A DNA stretch of 5,181 nucleotides from Anaerolineae bacterium (GTDB lineage: Bacteria; Chloroflexota; Anaerolineae; UBA1429). The notes under the pieces are model-generated. The model was not told where the DNA came from. It worked only from the letters and a program-made list of their open reading frames with translations, and searched no databases. Made by a program: the position numbers and the translations under genes. Shown piece after piece: positions 1 through 4,763 of the stretch. The DNA is taken from positions 1-5,181 of the forward strand of contig SKRJ01000247.1 of the NCBI GenBank assembly GCA_007118555.1. The letters are read 5' to 3'. Every line of letters begins with the position of its first letter. The stretch's first letter is position 1.

Positions 1-144
1 ATAGGGTTCTGGGGATTACTCGTCTTTCCCGAGATCGAGGATATCATCGAGGAGATCGATCCTGTCCCGGAGCCTGGCTTTGAGCCTGAGCCTCCGGTAG
101 GCCCAACACCTCCTCCGATTGATAACAACAACAATAACGACTAG
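1..144 (+). CDS. 3' end of an unrecognised gene with acidic Pro-rich, poly-Asn C-terminus
   Basis: Reading frame 1 is open from the window edge to a TAG at 142-144 and gives 47 C-terminal residues; the start lies outside the window. The visible part opens with a short hydrophobic stretch (IGFWGLLVFP) that could be the end of a membrane helix. An acidic run (EIEDIIEEID) follows, then a Pro/Glu-rich segment, and the tail ends PPPIDNNNNND. The asparagines come from a short AAC/AAT codon repeat. Nothing here matches a permease, ATPase or substrate-binding domain, so the protein is not recognised; a membrane protein with a disordered extracytoplasmic tail is only a guess. A strong intrinsic terminator 42 bp after the stop supports a real gene end and suggests that this gene is not co-transcribed with the lipoprotein genes downstream. 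Confidence 0.6.
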   Translation: MGFWGLLVFPEIEDIIEEIDPVPEPGFEPEPPVGPTPPPIDNNNNND

Positions 145-185
145 GTTATGCCTTGGGGCTAGACGGTTCATGTAGACAATGGTTG

Positions 186-235
186 GATGAGCGCCGGGGC
201 GTCCCTTTGGGATCTCCCCGGTGCTCGCATCTTTT
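186..235 (+). terminator. Intrinsic terminator of the upstream gene
   Basis: A nested hairpin is followed directly by TTTT (232-235). Outer pairs are GAT 186-188 with ATC 229-231 and GAGC 189-192 with GCTC 223-226. A G-U pair (193/222) and six perfect pairs CCGGGG 194-199 with CCCCGG 216-221 follow. An inner TCCC 202-205 pairs with GGGA 209-212 around a TTT loop. The GC-rich stem plus T-tract, 42 bp after a stop codon, is the classical Rho-independent layout. Confidence 0.75.
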
Positions 236-529
236 GTGGCAGGGTGTCGTGCGCCACACCGGCGAGCGCTTGCGGTCGCCCTACCCTTGACATGGCTAGC
301 TGCCGTTCCCTCTGCGCAGGGCACCCCTTGGTAACGCGTTTGCACGGCATCCACCAAGCCGGCTCCTCGTCGCTTGTCCCTGATCGCTTCTAACATCCTG
401 TACCCTGCGCCATTGTGCACCAGACAGAGATCGGGCCTGGATGCGCCGCGATAGGGGTCTGACAGTTTACAGCTCGGGGGTAGCGACGATGATGCATCCA
501 TAGTACGATCGGAAATATCCATAGGAGAA
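236..529 (+). other. Gene-free upstream region of the first lipoprotein gene
   Basis: No credible coding sequence lies here. Visible elements are modest stems: GGCGA 261-265 with TCGCC 276-280 around an inner CG/CG pair, CCCT 308-311 with AGGG 318-321, CTTGGT 327-332 with ACCAAG 353-358, and CAGAC 421-425 with GTCTG 457-461. A perfect -35-like TTGACA sits at 287-292 but has no -10 at the right distance. A weaker TTTACA (466-471), 16 bp, GATGAT (488-493) pair could drive the gene, with a start near 500. I do not consider the promoter located. The region presumably carries the promoter and a 5' leader for the gene at 533, because a terminator separates it from the gene upstream. Confidence 0.4.
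523..528 (+). promoter_or_regulatory. Ribosome binding site that favours the ATG at 533
   Basis: AGGAGA at 523-528 lies before two adjacent in-frame ATGs at 530 and 533. It leaves 1 nt to the first and 4 nt to the second. The same AGGAGA precedes the two paralogous genes with 5 nt spacing (2900-2905 and 4753-4758), so the second ATG is the better start. Confidence 0.7.
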
Positions 530-532
530 ATG

Positions 533-2242
533 ATGAGCAATCAAGATCCACACAATAACAGTCTGTCCAGGCCGTTTTCTCGCCGAACCCTGCTCAAGAT
601 GACGGGGCTCGCTACGGGAGCGTTGATTCTGGCGGCCTGCGAAGATATCCCGGGCGTGACAGATGAGACCCCCGTTGTCGGCACAGAGCAGACGCCGGTC
701 CTGGCGGACGAGCCGACGCCCACGCCCGAGTTCCTTCCTGAGGAAACCCCTCCGCCTGATACAGAGATCACGCCGGAGGACACCCCCGTGCCGGATGAGG
801 AGCCACGCCGGGGCGGCCGGTTGCTTTGGGGCACCGAGCTCACGCCCGATGGCTTTCTCGATCCAGCCCTGGCCACCGGATTGCCGGGCGCCTATGCAGG
901 CTGGATCTATGAGCCGCTGGTCGTCATCGATGAGGAGTATGCCGAGCTCATACCCCGTCTGGCGGTCTCGTGGCATGAGGAGGACGATGCGCAGGTCTGG
1001 GTGTTCGAGCTGCGGCAGGGCGTGATGTTCCACCATGGTCGCGAGTTTGTGGCCGAGGATGTGGTGCATACGTTCGAGCGCATCCTGGACCCCGACTTTG
1101 GCTCGCCGGCGCGGCCCGTGTTTGCGACCATCGCCAACGTCGAGGCCGTCGATGACTATACCGTGCGCTTTGAGCTCGAGAGGGCCAACCTGGACTTTGC
1201 TTTTATGCTTGCGGGACGCCAGCCCAAGATCGTGCCCCATGATCTGACGGATGAGGAGATCAACAGCGAGCCCCGAGGGACGGGACCATTTCGTGTCGAT
1301 GAGTATGTGAATGCGGATCGTATCGTCTTTTATCGGCATGAGGCCTATTGGGAGGAGGGCCTCCCCTATCTCGATGAGTTGGAGGCGATCTCTATTCCCG
1401 AGGCGACGACCTTGGTCAATGCGCTGCAGGCGGGCGATCTCGATGTCGTGCGCGTCATTCCGGTGCCGCTGTTGCCCATCGTAGAGGGCGACGAGAATCT
1501 CGAGATACTCTTTGGGGCGCCTGTACACAAGGAGCATATCTTTATGCGGCTGGACGTCGAGCCGTTCAACGACGAGCGTGTGCGTCAGGCGTTCAAGCTG
1601 ATCCCCGATCGCGAGGCGATGACAGAGCTGGTCTGGGCCGGTATGCCTGCGCACGTTGATGACGACAATCCGGTCATACCCACCAGCCCCTGGCGCGTCG
1701 AGACCGAGATCTGGCAACAGGATCTGGAAGAGGCGCGGCGTCTCCTGGAAGAGGCCGGCTACGGCGACGGCTTGGAGATTGATCTGTATGCGATCAACGA
1801 TCTCTACGGAGTGATAGAGTTCTCTCTGGCCTTTGCCGACTGGGCCGCTCAGGCGGGCGTCACCGTCAATATCGTCGGCGTGCCCGCAGATCGTTTCTAT
1901 GCCGAGGATTGGTTGGAGGTATCCCTGGGCACCGTCGAGTGGCTGCCACGTACCACCGCCGATGAGCAGTTGCGGGTGCAATACACCTCTGGCGCCGATT
2001 GGAACGAGACACGCTACGAGAGTCAAGAGTTCGACGAAATGCTCGACGAGGCGCTGGCCGAGACGGACCAAGAGCGCCGCGCCGAGCTCTATGAAGAGCT
2101 CCAGCGCAAGCTGATCGAAGAGGGTGGCCAGATCATCCATGCCCACTATCCTCGCGGTGCCGCCGTGCGGCCGAACGTTCAAAACTACAAACTCCACCCG
2201 CTGTACATGTATGATCCTCGGGATACATGGCTCTCCGAATGA
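533..2242 (+). CDS. Tat-exported lipoprotein, ABC transporter family 5 substrate-binding protein (copy 1)
   Basis: This 569-residue protein should capture a solute outside the membrane and deliver it to an ABC importer. Residues 1-36 form a Tat lipoprotein signal: SRRTLLK at 16-22 carries the twin arginines (17-18), a hydrophobic stretch follows, and the LAAC lipobox ends at Cys36, the expected lipidation site. Residues 37-91 are a Thr/Pro/Glu-rich spacer. From about 92 to the end lies a family 5 (DppA/OppA-like, SBP_bac_5) domain. It has the FHHG(REF)VAEDV block (166-177, a variant of the usual FHDG...AEDV), GTGPF (249-253), and FNDERVRQAF...DR (345-360), the conserved hinge-region signature. 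Length is normal for the family. ATG 530 is an alternative start adding one Met. There are only six lysines, and the protein is very acidic. It is paralogous to the genes at 2911 and 4764, and a terminator follows. The ligand is unknown; a peptide is the default guess only. Confidence 0.93.
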   Translation: MSNQDPHNNSLSRPFSRRTLLKMTGLATGALILAACEDIPGVTDETPVVGTEQTPVLADEPTPTPEFLPEETPPPDTEITPEDTPVPDEEPRRGGRLLWGTELTPDGFLDPALATGLPGAYAGWIYEPLVVIDEEYAELIPRLAVSWHEEDDAQVWVFELRQGVMFHHGREFVAEDVVHTFERILDPDFGSPARPVFATIANVEAVDDYTVRFELERANLDFAFMLAGRQPKIVPHDLTDEEINSEPRGTGPFRVDEYVNADRIVFYRHEAYWEEGLPYLDELEAISIPEATTLVNALQAGDLDVVRVIPVPLLPIVEGDENLEILFGAPVHKEHIFMRLDVEPFNDERVRQAFKLIPDREAMTELVWAGMPAHVDDDNPVIPTSPWRVETEIWQQDLEEARRLLEEAGYGDGLEIDLYAINDLYGVIEFSLAFADWAAQAGVTVNIVGVPADRFYAEDWLEVSLGTVEWLPRTTADEQLRVQYTSGADWNETRYESQEFDEMLDEALAETDQERRAELYEELQRKLIEEGGQIIHAHYPRGAAVRPNVQNYKLHPLYMYDPRDTWLSE

Positions 2243-2276
2243 TGCCTTCCCGGGGCCGCTGGTAGGCTGTGAGCAC

Positions 2277-2363
2277 GAGGGCCGAGTGTGTCTGGCGACC
2301 GCGAGCTGCGCTCCCTGGCAAGGGTAGCGGCTCGCAGTCGCGGCTGGTGCACTCGGCCTCTTT
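2277..2363 (+). terminator. Large nested hairpin, probable terminator after copy 1
   Basis: The outer stem pairs 2277-2288 (GAGGGCCGAGTG) with 2350-2360 (CACTCGGCCTC), 11 bp with one bulged G. Across an internal loop the inner stem pairs GCGAC 2295-2299 with GTCGC 2337-2341, GCGAGC 2301-2306 with GCTCGC 2330-2335, CGCT 2309-2312 with AGCG 2326-2329, and CCC 2313-2315 with GGG 2322-2324, around the loop TGGCAA. A short TTT (2361-2363) follows. It begins 35 bp after the stop codon. The T-tract is short, so it may act as a terminator, as an mRNA 3'-end stabiliser, or as both; it probably isolates the next promoter from read-through. Confidence 0.6.
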
Positions 2364-2391
2364 GCGTCGTGGGCGGGGGGCCGCGGGCGTT

Positions 2392-2411
2392 ATGTCATAG
2401 GGCCTTGACAT
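2392..2411 (+). promoter_or_regulatory. Operator-like inverted repeat over the -35 element
   Basis: ATGTCA (2392-2397) and TGACAT (2406-2411) form perfect 6-bp inverted half-sites separated by 8 bp. The right half-site contains most of the -35 box TTGACA (2405-2410). A dimeric regulator bound here would block RNA polymerase, so a repressor site is the natural reading. The regulator is not identified, and part of the symmetry could come from the promoter consensus itself. Confidence 0.4.
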
Positions 2412-2432
2412 CGGACCAGGGCGCCCTATAAT
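2405..2432 (+). promoter_or_regulatory. Consensus housekeeping sigma promoter for copy 2 and its leader
   Basis: Both hexamers are perfect: TTGACA at 2405-2410 and TATAAT at 2427-2432, with a 16-bp spacer. The predicted transcription start is near G2440, 7 nt past the -10 box. It lies directly downstream of the terminator-like hairpin of copy 1 and 478 bp before the ATG of copy 2, which implies an unusually long 5' leader. Confidence 0.85.
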
Positions 2433-2439
2433 AAGGATA

Positions 2440-2486
2440 GGGCCTAGAGTCATGTTGGATTGGTAGGTTCGATGCAGGATAGGCCC
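2440..2486 (+). other. Hairpin at the predicted transcript 5' end
   Basis: GGGCCTA (2440-2446) pairs perfectly with TAGGCCC (2480-2486) across a 33-nt loop. The first paired base is the predicted +1, so the 5' end of the RNA would be sequestered. The same arms also lie in a direct repeat, AGGATAGG at 2434-2441 and 2476-2483. Confidence 0.45.
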
Positions 2487-2493
2487 GAGCGAT

Positions 2494-2512
2494 GGCTGGC
2501 CTTGGGCCAGCC
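2494..2512 (+). other. Perfect 8-bp hairpin in the leader
   Basis: GGCTGGCC (2494-2501) and GGCCAGCC (2505-2512) are perfect reverse complements around a TTG triloop, or 7 bp around a 5-nt loop. No T-tract follows, so it is not a terminator. Confidence 0.55.
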
Positions 2513-2538
2513 GACGAGAGAAATGGATTGGCGCCATG

Positions 2539-2577
2539 GACGGAATCGTGTCCGCAGATGTGGCACACGATTCTGTC
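2539..2577 (+). other. Long near-perfect hairpin in the leader
   Basis: The 13-nt arms 2539-2551 and 2565-2577 pair throughout with one G-U wobble (2543/2574). The stem continues with CCGC 2552-2555 against GTGG 2560-2563, skipping a single bulged C2564, to an AGAT tetraloop. This makes about 17 bp in 39 nt. The 3' arm overlaps a perfect 10-bp palindrome TGTCGCGACA (2574-2583), which could compete with it or act as a DNA site. Confidence 0.6.
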
Positions 2578-2587
2578 GCGACAAGGA

Positions 2588-2627
2588 TGGGGCATGGACA
2601 CGGCACCTTGATGCGTGTCTGGCCCCA
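2588..2627 (+). other. Three-segment hairpin in the leader
   Basis: TGGGGC 2588-2593 pairs with GCCCCA 2622-2627, GACAC 2597-2601 with GTGTC 2615-2619, and GCA 2603-2605 with TGC 2612-2614. Small internal loops and one bulged G2602 separate the segments, and the loop is CCTTGA. It has 14 Watson-Crick pairs and starts 10 nt after the preceding hairpin. Confidence 0.5.
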
Positions 2628-2666
2628 GCGTGGATGTGCTTTATGATCCCCGTAGTGGGCCTCGTG

Positions 2667-2700
2667 CCGGGGGGACGTCACCGACGTTCCCGTGACCCGG
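2667..2700 (+). other. Hairpin with pyrimidine-rich tail, possible attenuator
   Basis: GGGGACGT 2671-2678 pairs with ACGTTCCC 2684-2691 (one G-U) around a CACCG loop, and CCGG 2667-2670 can pair with CCGG 2697-2700. The following bases, TCTCCTCCTTT, are pyrimidine-rich but not a clean U-tract, so termination here would be weak or conditional. Confidence 0.4.
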
Positions 2701-2820
2701 TCTCCTCCTTTCGTGATTGATTCTCCAGTCGCTCCATCAAGCCACTGTGCGCGATGGTTATCCTGTATGCGGTTTCTTCTCGGTCTATAGGCCGTATGAG
2801 ATGCTGCGCATCGCAGACCC

Positions 2821-2853
2821 CAGCCCCGAATGTCGCTTCGCGACCAGGGGCTG
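2821..2853 (+). other. Two-segment hairpin 47 nt before the ribosome site
   Basis: CAGCCCC 2821-2827 pairs with GGGGCTG 2847-2853, and the inner GTCGC 2832-2836 pairs with GCGAC 2840-2844 around a TTC loop. All 12 pairs are Watson-Crick, with a GAAT/CA internal loop. It is the last strong structure before the start of copy 2. Confidence 0.5.
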
Positions 2854-2899
2854 CGCCGGGGCGCTATGCTCTTGACCCATACCTGCCCCGTCAATTGCT

Positions 2900-2905
2900 A
2901 GGAGA
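2900..2905 (+). promoter_or_regulatory. Ribosome binding site of copy 2
   Basis: AGGAGA lies 5 nt before ATG 2911, inside a longer purine run, and fixes that start. No strong local stem from the leader covers it. Confidence 0.75.
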
Positions 2906-2910
2906 GAGAT

Positions 2911-4584
2911 ATGAGTACCGATTCGTCCGAGACATCCTTTCGCAAGCCGCTTTCCCGGCGTACCCTGCTCAAGCTGACGGGGCTCGCTACGGGAGGGCTT
3001 TTCCTGGCCGCGTGCGAGGCGGCGGTCCCCGACCTGGAGGAAACTCCGACCCCGGAGGTGACCCCTCCGCCGGTGGATGAGCCGACGCCGACCCCCGAAG
3101 AGGAGCCGACGCCTGAGGTCACCCCTGACCCCGACGAGCCCCGCCGTGGCGGCCGCCTGCGCTGGGGCATCCACAGCACCCCGGACGGCTTCTTTGATCC
3201 AGCCTTGGCCACGGGCTTTCCTATGTGGACCAGTGGTTTTGTCTATGAGCAGTTGGTCGGCATCGATGAGAACTATGCCGAGCTGATCCCGCGTCTCGCC
3301 ACATCCTGGGACGCCGAGGAGGATGGCCGCGCGTGGGTCTTTGAGCTGCGCCAGGGCGTGATGTTCCACCATGGCCGCGAGTTTGTGGCCGAGGACGTGG
3401 TACATACGTTCGAGCGCATCATCGATCCTGACTTTGCCTCGCCGGCGAGGTCCGTCTTTGCGGCCCTCACCGAGATCGAGGCGATCGATGACTATACCGT
3501 GCGCTTTCATCTCGATACGGCCAATGCGGACTTTCCGGTGCTCCTCACAGGCATGCAGCCCAAGATCGTGCCCCACGATCTCACCGATGAAGAGATCAAC
3601 AGCGAGCCCCGAGGCACAGGTCCCTTCCGGATCGACAACTATGCGAACGCCGAGCGGATCGTCTTTTACCGGCACGAGGACTATTGGGACGAGGGCCGTC
3701 CCTACATCGACGAGCTCGAAACGATCACCATTCCCGAGGCCACGACCCTGATCAATACGCTGCAGGCCGGTGACCTCGACTCGGTCTATCTCATCCCGCC
3801 GCCACTCATGTCGATTGTGGATGCGGATGAGAACCTGGAGCTGATGTTTGGACCGCCGGTCCAAAAGGACATGCTCTTTATGCGGCTCGATGTCGAGCCG
3901 TTCAACGATGACCGTGTGCGTCGGGCCTTCAAGCTGATTCCCGATCGCGAGGCGATGGCCGAACTGGTTTGGGGAGACATTCCGGTACATGTCGACGATG
4001 ACAACTCGGTCGTACCGACGAGCCCGTGGCGCGTCGAGACCGATATCTGGCAGCAGGATCTGGACGAGGCACGCCGCCTGCTGGAAGAGGCCGGGTATGG
4101 CGATGGCATGGAGATCGATCTCTATGCCATGAACGATCAGTATGGCGTGGTCGAGTTCTCGCTGGCCTTTGCCGACTGGGCGGCCCAGGTGGGCGTCACT
4201 GTGAACATCGTGGGCGTGCCCCAGGATCGCTACTATGCCGAGAACTGGCTCGAGGTCTCCTTTGGGACGGTCGAGTGGACGCCACGGCCAACCGCCGACG
4301 AACAGCTACGCATTGCCTATCATTCGGAGGCGCCGTGGAACGAGACGCGCTTCCAGAATGAAGAGTTCGATGCCTTGCTGGACGAGGCGGTAGGCGAGAC
4401 CGATCAAGAGCGCCGCGCCGAGCTCTATGACGAGATCCAGCGCATACTGATCACCGAAGGCGGCAAGATCATACACGCGCATTATCCCAATGCGTCGGCC
4501 GTACGCGACCACGTGCGAGGGTTTGTGTACCATCCGCTAGACGCCTTTGATCCGCGAACCGTGTGGCTGGAAGAGCAAGGATAG
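2911..4584 (+). CDS. Tat-exported lipoprotein, ABC transporter family 5 substrate-binding protein (copy 2)
   Basis: This 557-residue paralogue of the gene at 533 has the same architecture. The Tat motif SRRTLLK (15-21, arginines 16-17) and lipobox LAAC ending at Cys35 are followed by a 42-residue Thr/Pro/Glu linker (36-77). The family 5 domain then runs from Arg78 to the end. FHHG (152-155), AEDV (160-163), GTGPF (235-239) and FNDDRVRRAF...DR (331-346) are at matching places. From Arg78 on it aligns with copy 1 with no gap over 478 positions; I count 355 identities. The blocks LRQGVMFHHGREFVAEDVVH and QPKIVPHDLTDEEINSEPRG are identical, while residues 105-111, 185-215, 287-321 and the last 30 differ most. 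It has 110 Asp+Glu against 43 Lys+Arg (six Lys). It has its own consensus promoter and long leader, and may be co-transcribed with the third copy. The ligand is unknown. Confidence 0.93.
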   Translation: MSTDSSETSFRKPLSRRTLLKLTGLATGGLFLAACEAAVPDLEETPTPEVTPPPVDEPTPTPEEEPTPEVTPDPDEPRRGGRLRWGIHSTPDGFFDPALATGFPMWTSGFVYEQLVGIDENYAELIPRLATSWDAEEDGRAWVFELRQGVMFHHGREFVAEDVVHTFERIIDPDFASPARSVFAALTEIEAIDDYTVRFHLDTANADFPVLLTGMQPKIVPHDLTDEEINSEPRGTGPFRIDNYANAERIVFYRHEDYWDEGRPYIDELETITIPEATTLINTLQAGDLDSVYLIPPPLMSIVDADENLELMFGPPVQKDMLFMRLDVEPFNDDRVRRAFKLIPDREAMAELVWGDIPVHVDDDNSVVPTSPWRVETDIWQQDLDEARRLLEEAGYGDGMEIDLYAMNDQYGVVEFSLAFADWAAQVGVTVNIVGVPQDRYYAENWLEVSFGTVEWTPRPTADEQLRIAYHSEAPWNETRFQNEEFDALLDEAVGETDQERRAELYDEIQRILITEGGKIIHAHYPNASAVRDHVRGFVYHPLDAFDPRTVWLEEQG

Positions 4585-4588
4585 GCAT

Positions 4589-4660
4589 CCAGGCTCAAGA
4601 GTTGTGACAAGCTGTCAGCCTGGCTGGTGGGGCTTCCATGCTCGGTCAGTCAGGCTGATA
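4589..4660 (+). other. Alternative stem-loops just after the stop of copy 2
   Basis: Segment 4613-4626 pairs with 4647-4660 (14 bp, two G-U wobbles) around a 20-nt loop. The same segment can instead be used by an upstream stem: CCAGGCT 4589-4595 with AGCCTGG 4617-4623, plus GACA 4606-4609 with TGTC 4613-4616. The two folds exclude each other. No T-tract follows, so this is not a standard terminator; 3'-end protection or differential expression of copies 2 and 3 is possible. Confidence 0.45.
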
Positions 4661-4690
4661 CTCACGCTGGGCAGGGCATCGCATGTCTCG

Positions 4691-4719
4691 AGGCGAGGGG
4701 CAGACGCCCCGCAGCCTTT
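4691..4719 (+). other. Small GC-rich hairpin before copy 3
   Basis: AGGC 4691-4694 pairs with GCCT 4714-4717 and GGGGC 4697-4701 with GCCCC 4706-4710 around an AGAC loop, followed by TT. It is terminator-like but its T-tract is very short, so partial attenuation ahead of copy 3 is the most that can be argued. No promoter was recognised in the 179-bp spacer, which leaves co-transcription with copy 2 as the default. Confidence 0.3.
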
Positions 4720-4752
4720 GGATATCCGAGGCGGCCCAGCCGTTTTCCAGAC

Positions 4753-4758
4753 AGGAGA
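4753..4758 (+). promoter_or_regulatory. Ribosome binding site of copy 3
   Basis: AGGAGA lies 5 nt before ATG 4764, the same sequence and spacing as for copy 2, and supports this start for a reading frame that runs off the window. Confidence 0.75.
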
Positions 4759-4763
4759 CCATC

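Larger units (their letters stand above)
2440..2910 (+). promoter_or_regulatory. Long structured 5' leader (candidate cis-regulatory RNA or small RNA)
   Basis: This stretch lies between the predicted +1 and the start codon of copy 2 and contains no convincing gene. Reading it for self-complementarity gives a series of local hairpins at 2440-2486, 2494-2512, 2539-2577, 2588-2627, 2667-2700 and 2821-2853, with weaker ones at 2781-2794 (CGGTC/GGCCG) and 2804-2816 (CTGCG/CGCAG). The first stem starts exactly at the predicted transcript 5' end. The 2667-2700 stem is followed by a pyrimidine-rich run (TCTCCTCCTTT), so an attenuator or the 3' end of a roughly 270-nt RNA there is possible. I could not match it to a riboswitch or RNA family from memory. 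Function is inferred from position and structure only. Confidence 0.5.

Noticed and set aside
287..292. Perfect TTGACA within CCTTGACAT, the same nonamer as at the copy 2 promoter
   Set aside because: The bases 15-19 nt downstream (around 308-316, CCCTCTGCG) do not resemble a -10 box.
466..493. Possible promoter TTTACA, 16 bp, GATGAT before copy 1
   Set aside because: It has only a 5/6 and a 4/6 match, common by chance. It is noted as the best remaining candidate but not strong enough to annotate.
467..2197. 576-residue open frame on the minus strand across copy 1
   Set aside because: It is the mirror of the sense gene, open because sense codons TTA, CTA and TCA are rare in this GC-rich gene. 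The translation has no recognisable domain, while the sense strand encodes a clear family member with signal peptide and ribosome site.
2466..2473. GGTTCGAT resembling a tRNA T-loop or tmRNA segment
   Set aside because: The flanking bases do not form a T-arm, and no acceptor, anticodon stem or CCA end is present.
2460..2720. Plus-strand 86-residue frame inside the leader
   Set aside because: It has a TTG start without a ribosome site, composition rich in Arg, Trp and Cys, and inverted repeats throughout. Structured non-coding RNA is the better reading.
2741..2747. GCCACTG resembling part of a cobalamin riboswitch core
   Set aside because: The other conserved boxes and the closing stems are missing around it, so a seven-base match is not evidence.
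2133..2894. 253-residue minus-strand frame across the leader of copy 2
   Set aside because: Its composition is Arg/Pro/Ser/Cys-rich without domain pattern. It runs through the terminator, promoter and hairpins, and into the end of copy 1.
2872..2900. TTGACC followed by TTGCTA as a proximal promoter for copy 2
   Set aside because: The -10 match is poor, and transcription would start nearly at the start codon; the perfect promoter at 2405 is far better.
2785..3990. 401-residue open frame on the minus strand across copy 2
   Set aside because: It has the same antisense-shadow explanation as for copy 1; its translation resembles the copy 1 shadow only because the sense genes are paralogous.
4720..4746. 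GGATATCC palindrome and a CGGC/GCCG mini-hairpin with TTTT before copy 3
   Set aside because: The palindrome is short. The hairpin has only four firm pairs and lies just before the ribosome site, so a terminator reading is unlikely.
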